NCBI RefSeq assembly: GCF_016741855.1 | Contig: NZ_JAERRH010000037.1 | Span: 1 to 32,746, forward strand | DNA: 32,746 bases | From: Streptomyces musisoli | GTDB lineage: Bacteria > Actinomycetota > Actinomycetes > Streptomycetales > Streptomycetaceae | Direction: 5' to 3' | Shown: positions 7,681 through 15,238 of the stretch, piece after piece | Position numbering within the stretch: the stretch's first letter is position 1 | Layout: every line of letters starts with the position of its first letter | The notes under the pieces: model-generated | Database searches by the model: none | What the model saw: the letters and a program-made list of their open reading frames with translations, nothing else | What the model was told of the DNA's origin: nothing | Position numbers and translations under genes: made by a program

Positions 7681-8280
7681 ATGCCTCGTCCACCCGACCC
7701 GGCCAGACGCCGGGCCCTTCTCGACGGGGTCCGCGCCTACGTGCTGCGCAACGGCCTCGCCGATCTCTCCCTCCGCCCGCTGGGCCGGGCCCTGGGCACC
7801 AGCGACCGCATGCTGCTGTACTACTTCGGCACCAAGGAACGCATGATCGCCGAAGCGCTCGCCCTCTACGAACGCCGCCCCGTCTTCCGCGCGCGCACCC
7901 TGCTGGAGTCCGGCGGCTCCCCCACGGACGCCGCGGGCCTGCGCCGCTTCCTGGAGAGGGTGTGGCGGCAGTTCAGCGATCCCGACGTACGCGCCGTGCT
8001 CCCCCTCTACCTGGAGGTCATGAGTGCCAGCGTGCTTCACCCGGACCGCTACGGGCCCGTCATGCGCGACATCATCAGCGAGTGGACGGACCTGTTCACC
8101 TCGGTCTTCCTCGGCCTGGGCATGGACCGGGAGCGGGCCCGCACGCAAGCCGCCCTCCTCACCGACGCCTCCTTCGGTCTCCTGCTCGCCCCCCTCGCGG
8201 ACGGCCACTGGGAACGGGCGGAGGCGGCCTTCCACACCCTCCTCGACACCCTCGAACCCGGATGGCGGGCCACGGCGTGA
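7681..8280 (+). CDS. TetR family transcriptional regulator
   Basis: A 199-aa protein. The HTH occupies residues about 9-55 (RRALLDGVRAYVLRNGLADLSLRPLGRALGTSDRMLLYYFGTKERMIAEAL); the recognition helix contains the usual YYFGTKERM. The C-terminal part is a helical ligand-binding domain (LRRFLERVWRQF, LYLEVMSAS, SEWTDLFTSVFLGLGM). ATG at 7681. A GTG-rich upstream stretch gives no clear ribosome-binding site beyond CGGGAG at 7669-7674. The two palindromes at 7571-7614 are its probable operators, controlling the divergent HATPase/phosphatase unit and perhaps itself. Convergent with the DUF4097 lipoprotein gene. Confidence 0.9.
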   Translation: MPRPPDPARRRALLDGVRAYVLRNGLADLSLRPLGRALGTSDRMLLYYFGTKERMIAEALALYERRPVFRARTLLESGGSPTDAAGLRRFLERVWRQFSDPDVRAVLPLYLEVMSASVLHPDRYGPVMRDIISEWTDLFTSVFLGLGMDRERARTQAALLTDASFGLLLAPLADGHWERAEAAFHTLLDTLEPGWRATA

Positions 8281-8319
8281 TCCGCAGGGGCCGGGGGCGG
8301 GCGGCATCAGGTGAGCCGA

Positions 8320-8347
8320 CCGGGCACACGGGCTCCGGTCTGCCCGG
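8320..8347. terminator. Candidate hairpin between convergent genes
   Basis: Arms CCGGGCA (8320-8326) and TGCCCGG (8341-8347) form a perfect 7-bp GC-rich stem with a 14-base loop between the tetR stop (8280) and the lipoprotein stop (8367). No U-tract follows, which is common for streptomycete terminators. Confidence 0.4.
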
Positions 8348-8366
8348 GTGCGGCGTCGGGCCTTTC

Positions 8367-9104
8367 TCAGGCGGCCGGCTTCACCGTCAGATCACCGCTC
8401 GTCGTCGACAGATCCAGGAGGTACGTGCCTGACGGGTCGTTCCCGAACGCCACGTTCCTGTCGCCGTCGGAGTTCTTCGCCGAAATCCGGTACTTGGCGC
8501 GCGGTACGGTGACCGTGAGGCCACCGCTGGTCGTGCGGGCCTTGATGTTCTGCGGGGTGACGGTCCGGATCGTCACCTCGCCGTTCGATGTCCGGGTGTC
8601 GATGCCTCCGCCCTTGACGTCCTCGACGTCGACGTCACCGTTGGACGTGCGCAGCTTCACGGGGCCCGTCGCGTCGGTCAGCGCGATGTCGCCGTTGCTC
8701 GTGTGGACGTCGACCGCGCCGACACCGGTCAGTGCGAGGTCACCGTTGGACGTGCCTCCCGCCACCGGAAGACCGGCGGGCACTTTGACGGCGTAGTCGA
8801 CGTTGCAGTCCTCCCCGCAGCCGGAGAGCGTCAGGACGCCGTCTTCGACGTGGAAGGAGGTGCCGCTCGGCTTGTCGCCGCGGTAGTGGACCCTGCGGTG
8901 CACGGAGACCGTGGAGGCGCCCGCCGAAGCCTCCACTCTCACCTCTCCGTTCCCGTTGTCGAGACGGATCGACGTGACGTTGCGAGGCACCCTGGCGTCG
9001 TCCTTGAAGGTCTTCTGGCCAACGGCCGAGCATGCGGACAGCCCGCCGGCCGCGAGAGCGGTCAGAGCCAGTCCTGTGAGAGCGCGCGTGTGTGGGCGTC
9101 GCAT
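8367..9104 (-). CDS. DUF4097-family beta-strand repeat lipoprotein
   Basis: A 245-aa exported lipoprotein. The signal peptide (RRPHTRALTGLALTALAAGG) ends in the lipobox LSAC, so Cys25 would be lipidated and the protein anchored on the outer face of the membrane. The body is a series of short strands built on the repeated motif TSNGD/TSNGE (five copies between about residues 118 and 172, such as GGTSNGDLALTG, VHTSNGDIALTD, LRTSNGDVDVED and DTRTSNGEVTIRT), and later TTSGGL and TTSGDL. This is characteristic of the DUF4097/DUF2807 putative adhesin fold, a right-handed beta solenoid. Function is unknown. ATG at 9104 has GGGGGA 5 bases upstream. Confidence 0.9.
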   Translation of the reverse strand: MRRPHTRALTGLALTALAAGGLSACSAVGQKTFKDDARVPRNVTSIRLDNGNGEVRVEASAGASTVSVHRRVHYRGDKPSGTSFHVEDGVLTLSGCGEDCNVDYAVKVPAGLPVAGGTSNGDLALTGVGAVDVHTSNGDIALTDATGPVKLRTSNGDVDVEDVKGGGIDTRTSNGEVTIRTVTPQNIKARTTSGGLTVTVPRAKYRISAKNSDGDRNVAFGNDPSGTYLLDLSTTSGDLTVKPAA

Positions 9105-9150
9105 GGAAATCCCCCGTGTACAGCGAGATGGATCTTGATCGGTCAGCGCG

Positions 9151-9156
9151 ATCCTA
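9151..9156 (-). promoter_or_regulatory. Possible -10 box of the DUF4097 lipoprotein gene
   Basis: TAGGAT reads leftward at 9156-9151, 47 bases before the ATG, and fits the streptomycete -10 consensus well. A convincing -35 box at the right distance is not visible. Confidence 0.35.
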
Positions 9157-9220
9157 CGCAGCCGCGACGGCCGCCCTCACTGGGGAAAACCCCCCGATGC
9201 CGGCACCGGGCCGCCCTTGG

Positions 9221-9247
9221 CGACCGGCGCGACCGGCGCGACCGGCG
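9221..9247. repeat. Nonanucleotide repeat CGACCGGCG x3
   Basis: Three perfect copies of a 9-mer (9221-9229, 9230-9238, 9239-9247) in the 248-bp gap between the lipoprotein and VOC genes. Similar GACCGG units recur in the intergenic region after the MFS gene at 30921-31020. Confidence 0.85.
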
Positions 9248-9352
9248 TGATGTGCCCGGCTCACCGTGTACCCGGGCGGCCGGGTGTCCGGCGAAGGCTC
9301 TGCCCGCGGCCCGGCGGTCGGCGTGCGGGCACCGCGGGTACAGCAGCCGTGC

Positions 9353-9787
9353 TCAGTCGAGGCAGAACTCGTTGCCCTCGATGTCCTGCATCACGATGCA
9401 CGACTCGTTGTCCTCGTCGGCGGGCAGCAGCCGCACGCGGACCGCGCCGAGCGCGACCAGGCGCGCGCATTCGGCCTCGAGCGTGGCCAGGCGCTCCTGG
9501 CCCACCAGTCCGGTGCCGGCCCGCACGCAAAGATGCACCCGGTTCTTGACGACCTTGCCTTCGGGGACGCGCTGGAAGAACAGCCGCGGGCCGACCCCTG
9601 AGGGGTCACTGCAGGCGAACCATGCATTCCGCTCCGCCGGGGGCAGGGAGTGGTTGAAGTCGTCCCAGGTGGTGTGCCCCTGCGGTGGCGGCGGTACGAC
9701 GTACCCCAGCACCTCGCACCAGAAGCGGGCGACGCGCTCGGGGTCCGCGCAGTCGAAGGTGACCTGGAACTGCTTGATCGATGACAT
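9353..9787 (-). CDS. VOC superfamily (glyoxalase/bleomycin-resistance fold) protein
   Basis: A 144-aa protein with two beta-alpha-beta-beta-beta halves typical of the VOC fold. The N-terminal QFQVTFDCADPERVARFWCEVLGY is the classic first repeat, then LFFQRVPEGKVVKNRVHLCVR opens the second repeat with a potential metal ligand His, and VMQDIEGNEFCLD provides the conserved C-terminal Glu ligand (D-P/EGNEFCL). This is the Glyoxalase_6-type subgroup common in actinomycetes, whose substrates are mostly unknown. The start at 9787 gives the normal N-terminus for this subgroup, although its ribosome-binding site is poor. It is monocistronic. Confidence 0.88.
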   Translation of the reverse strand: MSSIKQFQVTFDCADPERVARFWCEVLGYVVPPPPQGHTTWDDFNHSLPPAERNAWFACSDPSGVGPRLFFQRVPEGKVVKNRVHLCVRAGTGLVGQERLATLEAECARLVALGAVRVRLLPADEDNESCIVMQDIEGNEFCLD

Positions 9788-10320
9788 CGGCGCACCATAA
9801 CAGGGAGGTTTTGCTGGGCAGTTCCCGGTGCGGTTCCACGTGTTGCCGGAAGGACGGACCCTGCCGTCCGCCCCCAAGAACCCCTCCCCAGTACCCATGG
9901 CCGGCACGGAGGATCACCCGATCGCCGACGAACACGCCGAGGCAGCCGCGCAGCGCCGCGTGCGTGCGTGCGTGCGTCAGCTGACCGTCTGGCAGCCGTA
10001 GTTAGCCGAGGCCGAGGTACGGCACCCGACGATGGAAGGACACAGGCTGGAACACCATCGCGTCGAGCGTCGGCAGCGGCCACGACGCCAACGGCCTCGG
10101 CGGCATCGCGAATGGTTTCCGAGCCGGGCCCATGCCCGTCCGGCAGTCCTCCCCGAGCGGCTTGCCCGGGCTTGCATCACCGAGTTCAGCGGCCGTCGCA
10201 TTGCTCGGCCGGGGAGTTGCGGCGGCCGGACAATGGCCGGGCGCGATCTTTCACGGGCGGCGAGGGGTGCATACGTTGACTGCCCGGTCCGGTGCCGAGG
10301 ACGGCTGACGGGGGTGGTGC
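9788..10320. other. 533-bp region without a supported gene
   Basis: Contains a TGCG x4 simple repeat at 9961-9976 and should hold the promoters of the VOC gene (leftward) and the nSTAND gene (rightward). A TTGACT at 10276-10281 could be a -35 box, but no matching -10 follows. Open frames here have arginine/serine-rich composition typical of non-coding high-GC DNA. Confidence 0.5.
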
Positions 10321-13300
10321 ATGGCGGGACGTCGTGAGGTGCCAGTGGATCCGGGCGCGGGGCCCGTCAAACGGTTCGCGTTCGAGTTGCGCAAACTGCG
10401 GGCGGAGGCGGGCGGAATCACCTACCGGGTGCTGGCGGATCGGGCCGGATACGGGGTGACGACGTTGTCGCAGGCCGCAGCCGGTGACCAACTACCGACG
10501 CTGCCGGTGGTCCTGGCCTATGTGACGGCGTGCGGGGGCGATCCGCAGGAGTGGAAGGCGCGCTGGAATCAGGCCGTGGACGAGGTCGCCGCCCAGGGCG
10601 ATCCAGATGACGGCAGTGCGGCGGAGCCGCCGTACAAGGGATTGGCCCGGTTCGAGACCGGTGACAGCGCACGCTTCTTCGGCCGTGACCGGCTCACCGC
10701 CGATCTGCTGGACCTGCTGCGCCGCCACAGAATCGCCGCGATGTTCGGGCCGTCCGGCAGCGGCAAGTCCTCCTTGCTGCGCGCGGGCCTGATCCCCGCT
10801 CTGCATCACCTTCAGGAACCGAGCCTGCGCCCGGCCGCCATCCGTATCCTCACCCCAGGCCACCACCCGGCCCGCACCCACGCCCGCGTGTTCGATCCCG
10901 CCGGCACGAGCCCGGCCGGCCCGGATGCGGACACGTTCGTGGTCGTGGACCAGTTCGAGGAGATCTTCACCCTCTGCCACGATCCGGCAGAGCGCGATCG
11001 CTTCCTCGACCTGTTGATGACAGCCCGCGAGCCCGCGAGCCGGCTACGGGTTCTCGTCGCGGTGCGGGCCGATTTCTACGGACACTGCGCCGAGCACCGC
11101 CGCTTGGCCGGCACGATGCGCGATGCCGGCCTGCTCGTCGGCCCGATGCACCCGACGGAGCTACGGGCGGCCATCGTCAATCCGGCCGCAGCCGAGGGAC
11201 TGACCGTGGAGCGCGCTCTGACCTCCCGCCTGGTCGAGGAGGTCGCCGACGCACCGGGCGGACTGCCGCTGCTGTCGCACGTGCTGATGGAGACCTGGCG
11301 GCGCCGCCGCGGCAAGACCATGACCCTGGCCGGCTACGAAGCCGCCGGCGGACTGGGGGGCGCGGTCGCCAAAACCGCCGAGGACGTCTACCGCCGATTC
11401 ACCGAAGCCCAGGCCGCCGCCGCCCGCCGCCTGCTGCTGCGCCTGGTCACCCCCGGCGAGGGCACCCCCGACACCCGCCGGCCCGCCGACCGGAAGGAAC
11501 TCGAGGCCATCGGTCCGCAGGAGACCGCGAACCACCAAGCGCTGGAGGCTTTGGCCCGGGCGCGGATGCTCACCCTCCACGGCGACACCGTCGACCTGGC
11601 CCATGAGGCACTCCTGACCGCCTGGCCCCGGCTGCACGGCTGGATCGAGGAAGACCGCGAACGCCTGCGCGCCCACCGCAAACTCACCGAAGCGGCATCC
11701 TCCTGGGCGGAGTTGGGCGGCGATCCCGGTTCCCTGTACCGGGGCAGCCGCCTGATCGCCGCTCAGGAACACTTCGGCAACGCGGCCTCCCAGGACCTCA
11801 CCTCCCTGGAACTCGCCTTCCTGACCGCCAGCCTGCAGCTCCGCGAGCAGGAAGAACGCGCTGCCGCCCGCGCCACCCGGCGCCTGCACCGCCTGAGAGC
11901 GGGCTTGTCCGCTCTGGCGGCGCTCGTCCTCATCGCGGGGTTCGTGGCGTGGCGAGAGAGCCGATTCGGCGATCAGCGGCTGGCCGACGCCACCTCCCGT
12001 CGTGTCGCGGCAGCCGCGGAGACCATGCGTTACGCGGACCCGTTGACGGCCATGCGGCTGAGCGTCGCGGCGTGGCGGATCAGCCCGACCTTGGAGGCCA
12101 AAGCCGCGCTCATGGGCTCGATGACTCAACGCGAACAGGACGTCTTCAGCGGGCCCGGCGTAGGCGTCATCGGCGAAAGGTTCCTCAGCTCGGACGGGCG
12201 CACTCTCACAGCGAACGGCAACGGCCAGGTGAGCATGTGGGATGTGGACAGCCGCCGGCGCACCCACTCGCTGCGGACCCGAGCGAACGTGTCGGCCTAC
12301 GACCTTTCGCCGGACGGCAGTCACCTCTTGATGGCTTCGGGTGACACGATGCGACTGCAGGACGTGACCTCCGGCCAAACAGACGTTCTCCCTTTCAAGT
12401 TCGGTGACGCGTACGCGGTGTTCACCGCGAACCGATCCGCCCTGAAGGTCGTGGCCGGACATTCGGTCATCCTGTGGGACATACGGCGACGCCACACGGT
12501 GTTCCAGCGCAAAAGCCGCACCCCCGAACGTTCGGCCCTCGACGCCGACGGACGTTTCATGGCACTGTGCACGTCACCTTCCGTCCTGGAGGTCTGGGAC
12601 ACCCAGGCACCGCGGCGTATTCGCCTGTGGCGCTCGGACACCGTCTCCGAAAAGGTGTGCCACGGCGAGAGCACATCCGTTGTTCTCGACTCCGGCCGCC
12701 GCACCCTGATGGTCGTCACTGATACAGGGCTGCGGACCTGGAGCTGGGGCTCGGGCAAGGAACTACCCCCCGCACCCAAGGTGGGATCGAACCAGTTCGT
12801 CTGGGACTACGACGGGCGCTTCCTGGTGACGGCGGACGACAACACCATGAGTGTGTGGAGAATCGCCGACCTCAGCACACCGGTGTACCGGTATCCGCTG
12901 CACCGTCATGGCATTCGGGAGGTGCGCCTGGACACCGAACGCAAAGTGGTCCGGTACATCGAGGAACAACCGGCGTCCGCCGCCGTCGTCCGCACCCTCT
13001 ACTTGGGCGACGCACTGGCTCGCGACTGGCACGGCGCACCAGCGAAGGCCGCACCATCAGACTCCCGGCAGATCGGCGGACGCCTGACCACTGTCGCCCC
13101 CGGCCCACCGGGCAGTGATCGTGTGGCAACCGGTGACGAGGCCGGCTGGGTGACGGTCTGGGACCAGGGTCACAAACGGCGGCTGAGCATCTTCACCGGG
13201 ACCACCGGCGCTACCGAAAGCGAGGAGCCCGGGTCCGTGACCGCTTTGAAGTACTCCCCCGACGGCCGGCTCCTGGCCGTCGGAGGCAGCACCGGTACGG

Positions 13301-13554
13301 TGCGGCTGTGGGACGCCGCGACGAACCGACCACTCGGGTCCGCCCTGCTCACCGCGGGAGACCACGTGCGATCGCTGACCTTCGCCCGCCACGGGGCAGC
13401 ACTTGTCGTCGACGGCGAGCACACCCCGCCACGCCCCTATGTCATCGCTCCCGAGTCCGTCGCCAGGACCATCTGCCGGCGATCAGGAGGCGGCATGCGT
13501 GCAGCGGACTGGGAATCGTTGATCCCTGAGGTGTCCTACAGACGAACCTGCTGA
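10321..13554 (+). CDS. HTH - nSTAND NTPase - transmembrane - WD40 regulator
   Basis: A 1077-aa protein. Residues about 15-75 form an XRE-like helix-turn-helix (FAFELRKLRAEAGGITYRVLADRAGYGVTTLSQAAAG). Next is a STAND-class NTPase: a YKGLARFETGDSARFFGRD entry motif, Walker A GPSGSGKSS (143-151), Walker B FVVVDQFEEIF (206-216), and sensor-like RADFYGH (249-255), then a helical arm to about 510. One membrane segment (SALAALVLIAGFVAW, about 530-545) follows. The C-terminus has WD40/beta-propeller blades, clearest in VTALKYSPDGRLLAVGGSTGTVRLWD. Streptomyces genomes hold many such proteins; they are thought to be signal-sensing switches, but targets are unknown. It is convergent with the last gene of the biosynthetic operon, 28 bp apart. 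A regulatory link to that operon is only positional. Confidence 0.9.
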   Translation: MAGRREVPVDPGAGPVKRFAFELRKLRAEAGGITYRVLADRAGYGVTTLSQAAAGDQLPTLPVVLAYVTACGGDPQEWKARWNQAVDEVAAQGDPDDGSAAEPPYKGLARFETGDSARFFGRDRLTADLLDLLRRHRIAAMFGPSGSGKSSLLRAGLIPALHHLQEPSLRPAAIRILTPGHHPARTHARVFDPAGTSPAGPDADTFVVVDQFEEIFTLCHDPAERDRFLDLLMTAREPASRLRVLVAVRADFYGHCAEHRRLAGTMRDAGLLVGPMHPTELRAAIVNPAAAEGLTVERALTSRLVEEVADAPGGLPLLSHVLMETWRRRRGKTMTLAGYEAAGGLGGAVAKTAEDVYRRFTEAQAAAARRLLLRLVTPGEGTPDTRRPADRKELEAIGPQETANHQALEALARARMLTLHGDTVDLAHEALLTAWPRLHGWIEEDRERLRAHRKLTEAASSWAELGGDPGSLYRGSRLIAAQEHFGNAASQDLTSLELAFLTASLQLREQEERAAARATRRLHRLRAGLSALAALVLIAGFVAWRESRFGDQRLADATSRRVAAAAETMRYADPLTAMRLSVAAWRISPTLEAKAALMGSMTQREQDVFSGPGVGVIGERFLSSDGRTLTANGNGQVSMWDVDSRRRTHSLRTRANVSAYDLSPDGSHLLMASGDTMRLQDVTSGQTDVLPFKFGDAYAVFTANRSALKVVAGHSVILWDIRRRHTVFQRKSRTPERSALDADGRFMALCTSPSVLEVWDTQAPRRIRLWRSDTVSEKVCHGESTSVVLDSGRRTLMVVTDTGLRTWSWGSGKELPPAPKVGSNQFVWDYDGRFLVTADDNTMSVWRIADLSTPVYRYPLHRHGIREVRLDTERKVVRYIEEQPASAAVVRTLYLGDALARDWHGAPAKAAPSDSRQIGGRLTTVAPGPPGSDRVATGDEAGWVTVWDQGHKRRLSIFTGTTGATESEEPGSVTALKYSPDGRLLAVGGSTGTVRLWDAATNRPLGSALLTAGDHVRSLTFARHGAALVVDGEHTPPRPYVIAPESVARTICRRSGGGMRAADWESLIPEVSYRRTC

Positions 13555-13557
13555 AAC

Positions 13558-13621
13558 GCCGGCGGCGCCATGGTGGCGTCCCTCAGGAAGCCGGCGGCGC
13601 CGTCGTGGCGTCCGTCAGGAA
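13558..13621. repeat. 32-bp tandem duplication across the hydrolase 3' end
   Basis: 13558-13589 and 13590-13621 are two 32-bp copies with three differences. The outer copy holds the stop codon of the second alpha/beta hydrolase; the inner copy encodes its last residues. Because 32 is not a multiple of three, the two copies are read in different frames. The outer copy also contains a small CGCCA/TGGCG inverted repeat that might help termination between the convergent genes. Confidence 0.85.
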
Positions 13622-14380
13622 GGTGACGGCGCGGTGGACCACGGATTCGTCGCGCAGGACCTTGGTGTGGCCCAGGTCCGTCACCCGCATCAGCTCGGCC
13701 TGTCCCCAGGCCGCCACCAGTGCCTCGCTGTCGGTGATCGGCGACTCCGAGTCGTTCTCGTCGTGGACGACGAGCAGCCGGCTGGTGAAGTCACGTGCGG
13801 CGAGGGCTGGTTCGATGGCGTCGAAGGAGATGCCGAGCCAGTCCTCCGCGCGCGAGCGGACCTGTGCGATGGCCTGCGGTGACACCTGCATCACCTCGCC
13901 GGAGCGGCGCCAGAGGCTGGTGTAGCTGCTGATGGGGTTGAGGAACACGGCCTGCTCGATCGTGACCCCGCGGGACATGGCGTAGGTCGTGGCCGCGGCG
14001 CCCAGCGAGTGGGCGACGACGGCGTGGAAGGGGCCGAACCGCTCGTCGGCCGCCTCGACCGCCTTGGCGAAGTGGATGACGGAGGACTCCGCTCCCTCCG
14101 ACTCGCCGTGGCCGGGGAGGTCGACGACGACCACCGCGCAGCCCGCCCGGGCGAGCGCGTCCGCCAGGACGGTCAGGTGTCCGGCGTTGCCGGCCCAGCC
14201 GTGGACCAGCAGGATCCGCCGCTCGCCCTCGCCCCAGAGGTAGTGGACCACCTTGCCGCCGTCGACGACCTCGACCTCCTTGGCGGCCTGTTCCAGGATC
14301 GGCCGGGTGGCGTTCGGAGGCTGCGTCCGCATCGGCGTGAAGGCCAGCCGGCGCAGCTTTTCCGTGGTGTCGGTGTCCAA
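13583..14380 (-). CDS. Alpha/beta hydrolase, second of a tandem pair
   Basis: A 265-aa serine hydrolase. The fold core shows ILLVHGWAGNAGHL (oxyanion loop, HG at 60-61), VVVVDLPGHGES, the nucleophile elbow AHSLGA with Ser125, the acid loop LLVVHDENDSESP (Asp210 likely) and the catalytic His238 in DLGHTK. It would hydrolyse an ester, amide or thioester of a small molecule; the target is unknown. TTG at 14380 is chosen because GGAG lies 7 bases upstream. No ATG exists before codon 17. It follows the first hydrolase after 11 bp and so is very probably translated from the same mRNA as the oxygenase and the synthase. Possible roles are type II editing thioesterase, deformylase or product hydrolysis. 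Confidence 0.87.
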   Translation of the reverse strand: MDTDTTEKLRRLAFTPMRTQPPNATRPILEQAAKEVEVVDGGKVVHYLWGEGERRILLVHGWAGNAGHLTVLADALARAGCAVVVVDLPGHGESEGAESSVIHFAKAVEAADERFGPFHAVVAHSLGAAATTYAMSRGVTIEQAVFLNPISSYTSLWRRSGEVMQVSPQAIAQVRSRAEDWLGISFDAIEPALAARDFTSRLLVVHDENDSESPITDSEALVAAWGQAELMRVTDLGHTKVLRDESVVHRAVTFLTDATTAPPAS

Positions 14381-14391
14381 TTGCTCGCTCC

Positions 14392-15183
14392 TTACCTTGC
14401 TTCTTCCACGCTCCGCAGGTGCGCGGAGATGATCTTCCGGACCTGGGGTGATTCCACGATGTCGAAGTGGCCGGCGCCCTCGACGAGTTCCACGGTGGAG
14501 TTCGGCCAGCTCGCGTGCAGTTCGCCGGCGTGCACCGGCGGCACGTAGTCGTCGGCCGTGCCGTGGACGACCAGCCCGGGCACGTCGATCGCCCGGGCGG
14601 CCTCCAGCGCCGAGTACTCCTGCCACACCGTCTTGCCGAACCTGCTCTCGATCTCCCCGACCACGCCCCGTACCTGGTCGCCGTCGAGGGCGTTCATCTC
14701 GGCGAACCGCTCGACCAGGAACATCTTGGCGGGCGGGGAGGAGATCGAGACCACGGTCCGGGCGGCCACCTGGGCGTGCCAGGCGGTCAGGGCCCACAGG
14801 CCGCCCATGGAGTGGCAGACCACCGCGTGCAGGCCGGTGAGCTTGTCGTACAGGGCGCGCAGCAGGGCGCGGATCTCGGTGGGATCGCCCGTGGTGCCCA
14901 GTGCCTCCCCGTGCGGCGGCACGTCGAACAGCACTACGCGGTAGCCGTGCGCGAGGAGTTCTTCGGCGATGCTCACCATGCTGCCCAGGTTGGTGTTCAG
15001 GCCGTGGACGAGGAGGACGGTCGGGCCGCTTCCGCTCTGGAAGTACTTGTAGAAGCGGCCGTTCGCCTTGACGGTGTGGGAACGGCACCGGTTGAGGAAC
15101 GCCTTCGCGAACGGGTCGTGCGGCAGCTTGACGACCGTGTAGAAGCGTTCCACGAGGTCGTCCACGGATTCGTTGGGGCTCAC
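14392..15183 (-). CDS. Alpha/beta hydrolase, first of a tandem pair
   Basis: A 263-aa protein with a complete triad: Ser125 in VCHSMGG, Asp211 in VVHGTADDYVPP and His239 in EGAGHFDIV. The oxyanion segment is LLVHGLNTNLGSM, and VLFDVPPHGEA replaces the more usual DxRGHG. The lid (MFLVERFAEMNALDGDQVRGVV) is short. It starts with GTG at 15183, with GAGGA 7 bases before it; an out-of-frame ATG at 15190 would miss this reading frame. It sits 55 bp after the oxygenase stop and 11 bp before the second hydrolase. It shares the same nucleophile position and length with that neighbour but little sequence, so the two probably act on different steps. Substrate unknown. Confidence 0.88.
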   Translation of the reverse strand: MSPNESVDDLVERFYTVVKLPHDPFAKAFLNRCRSHTVKANGRFYKYFQSGSGPTVLLVHGLNTNLGSMVSIAEELLAHGYRVVLFDVPPHGEALGTTGDPTEIRALLRALYDKLTGLHAVVCHSMGGLWALTAWHAQVAARTVVSISSPPAKMFLVERFAEMNALDGDQVRGVVGEIESRFGKTVWQEYSALEAARAIDVPGLVVHGTADDYVPPVHAGELHASWPNSTVELVEGAGHFDIVESPQVRKIISAHLRSVEEAR

Positions 15184-15238
15184 TGCGCATTCCTCGATCG
15201 GTGTCGGTGGCTCGCTTCGGGGGGTGTCCCCCGGTCCG

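Noticed and set aside
13583..15190. One 535-aa protein starting at the ATG at 15190 and running into the second hydrolase
   Set aside because: The first 270 residues are a shadow of the first hydrolase in another frame (Arg/Pro-rich). Two separate genes with their own ribosome-binding sites explain the region.
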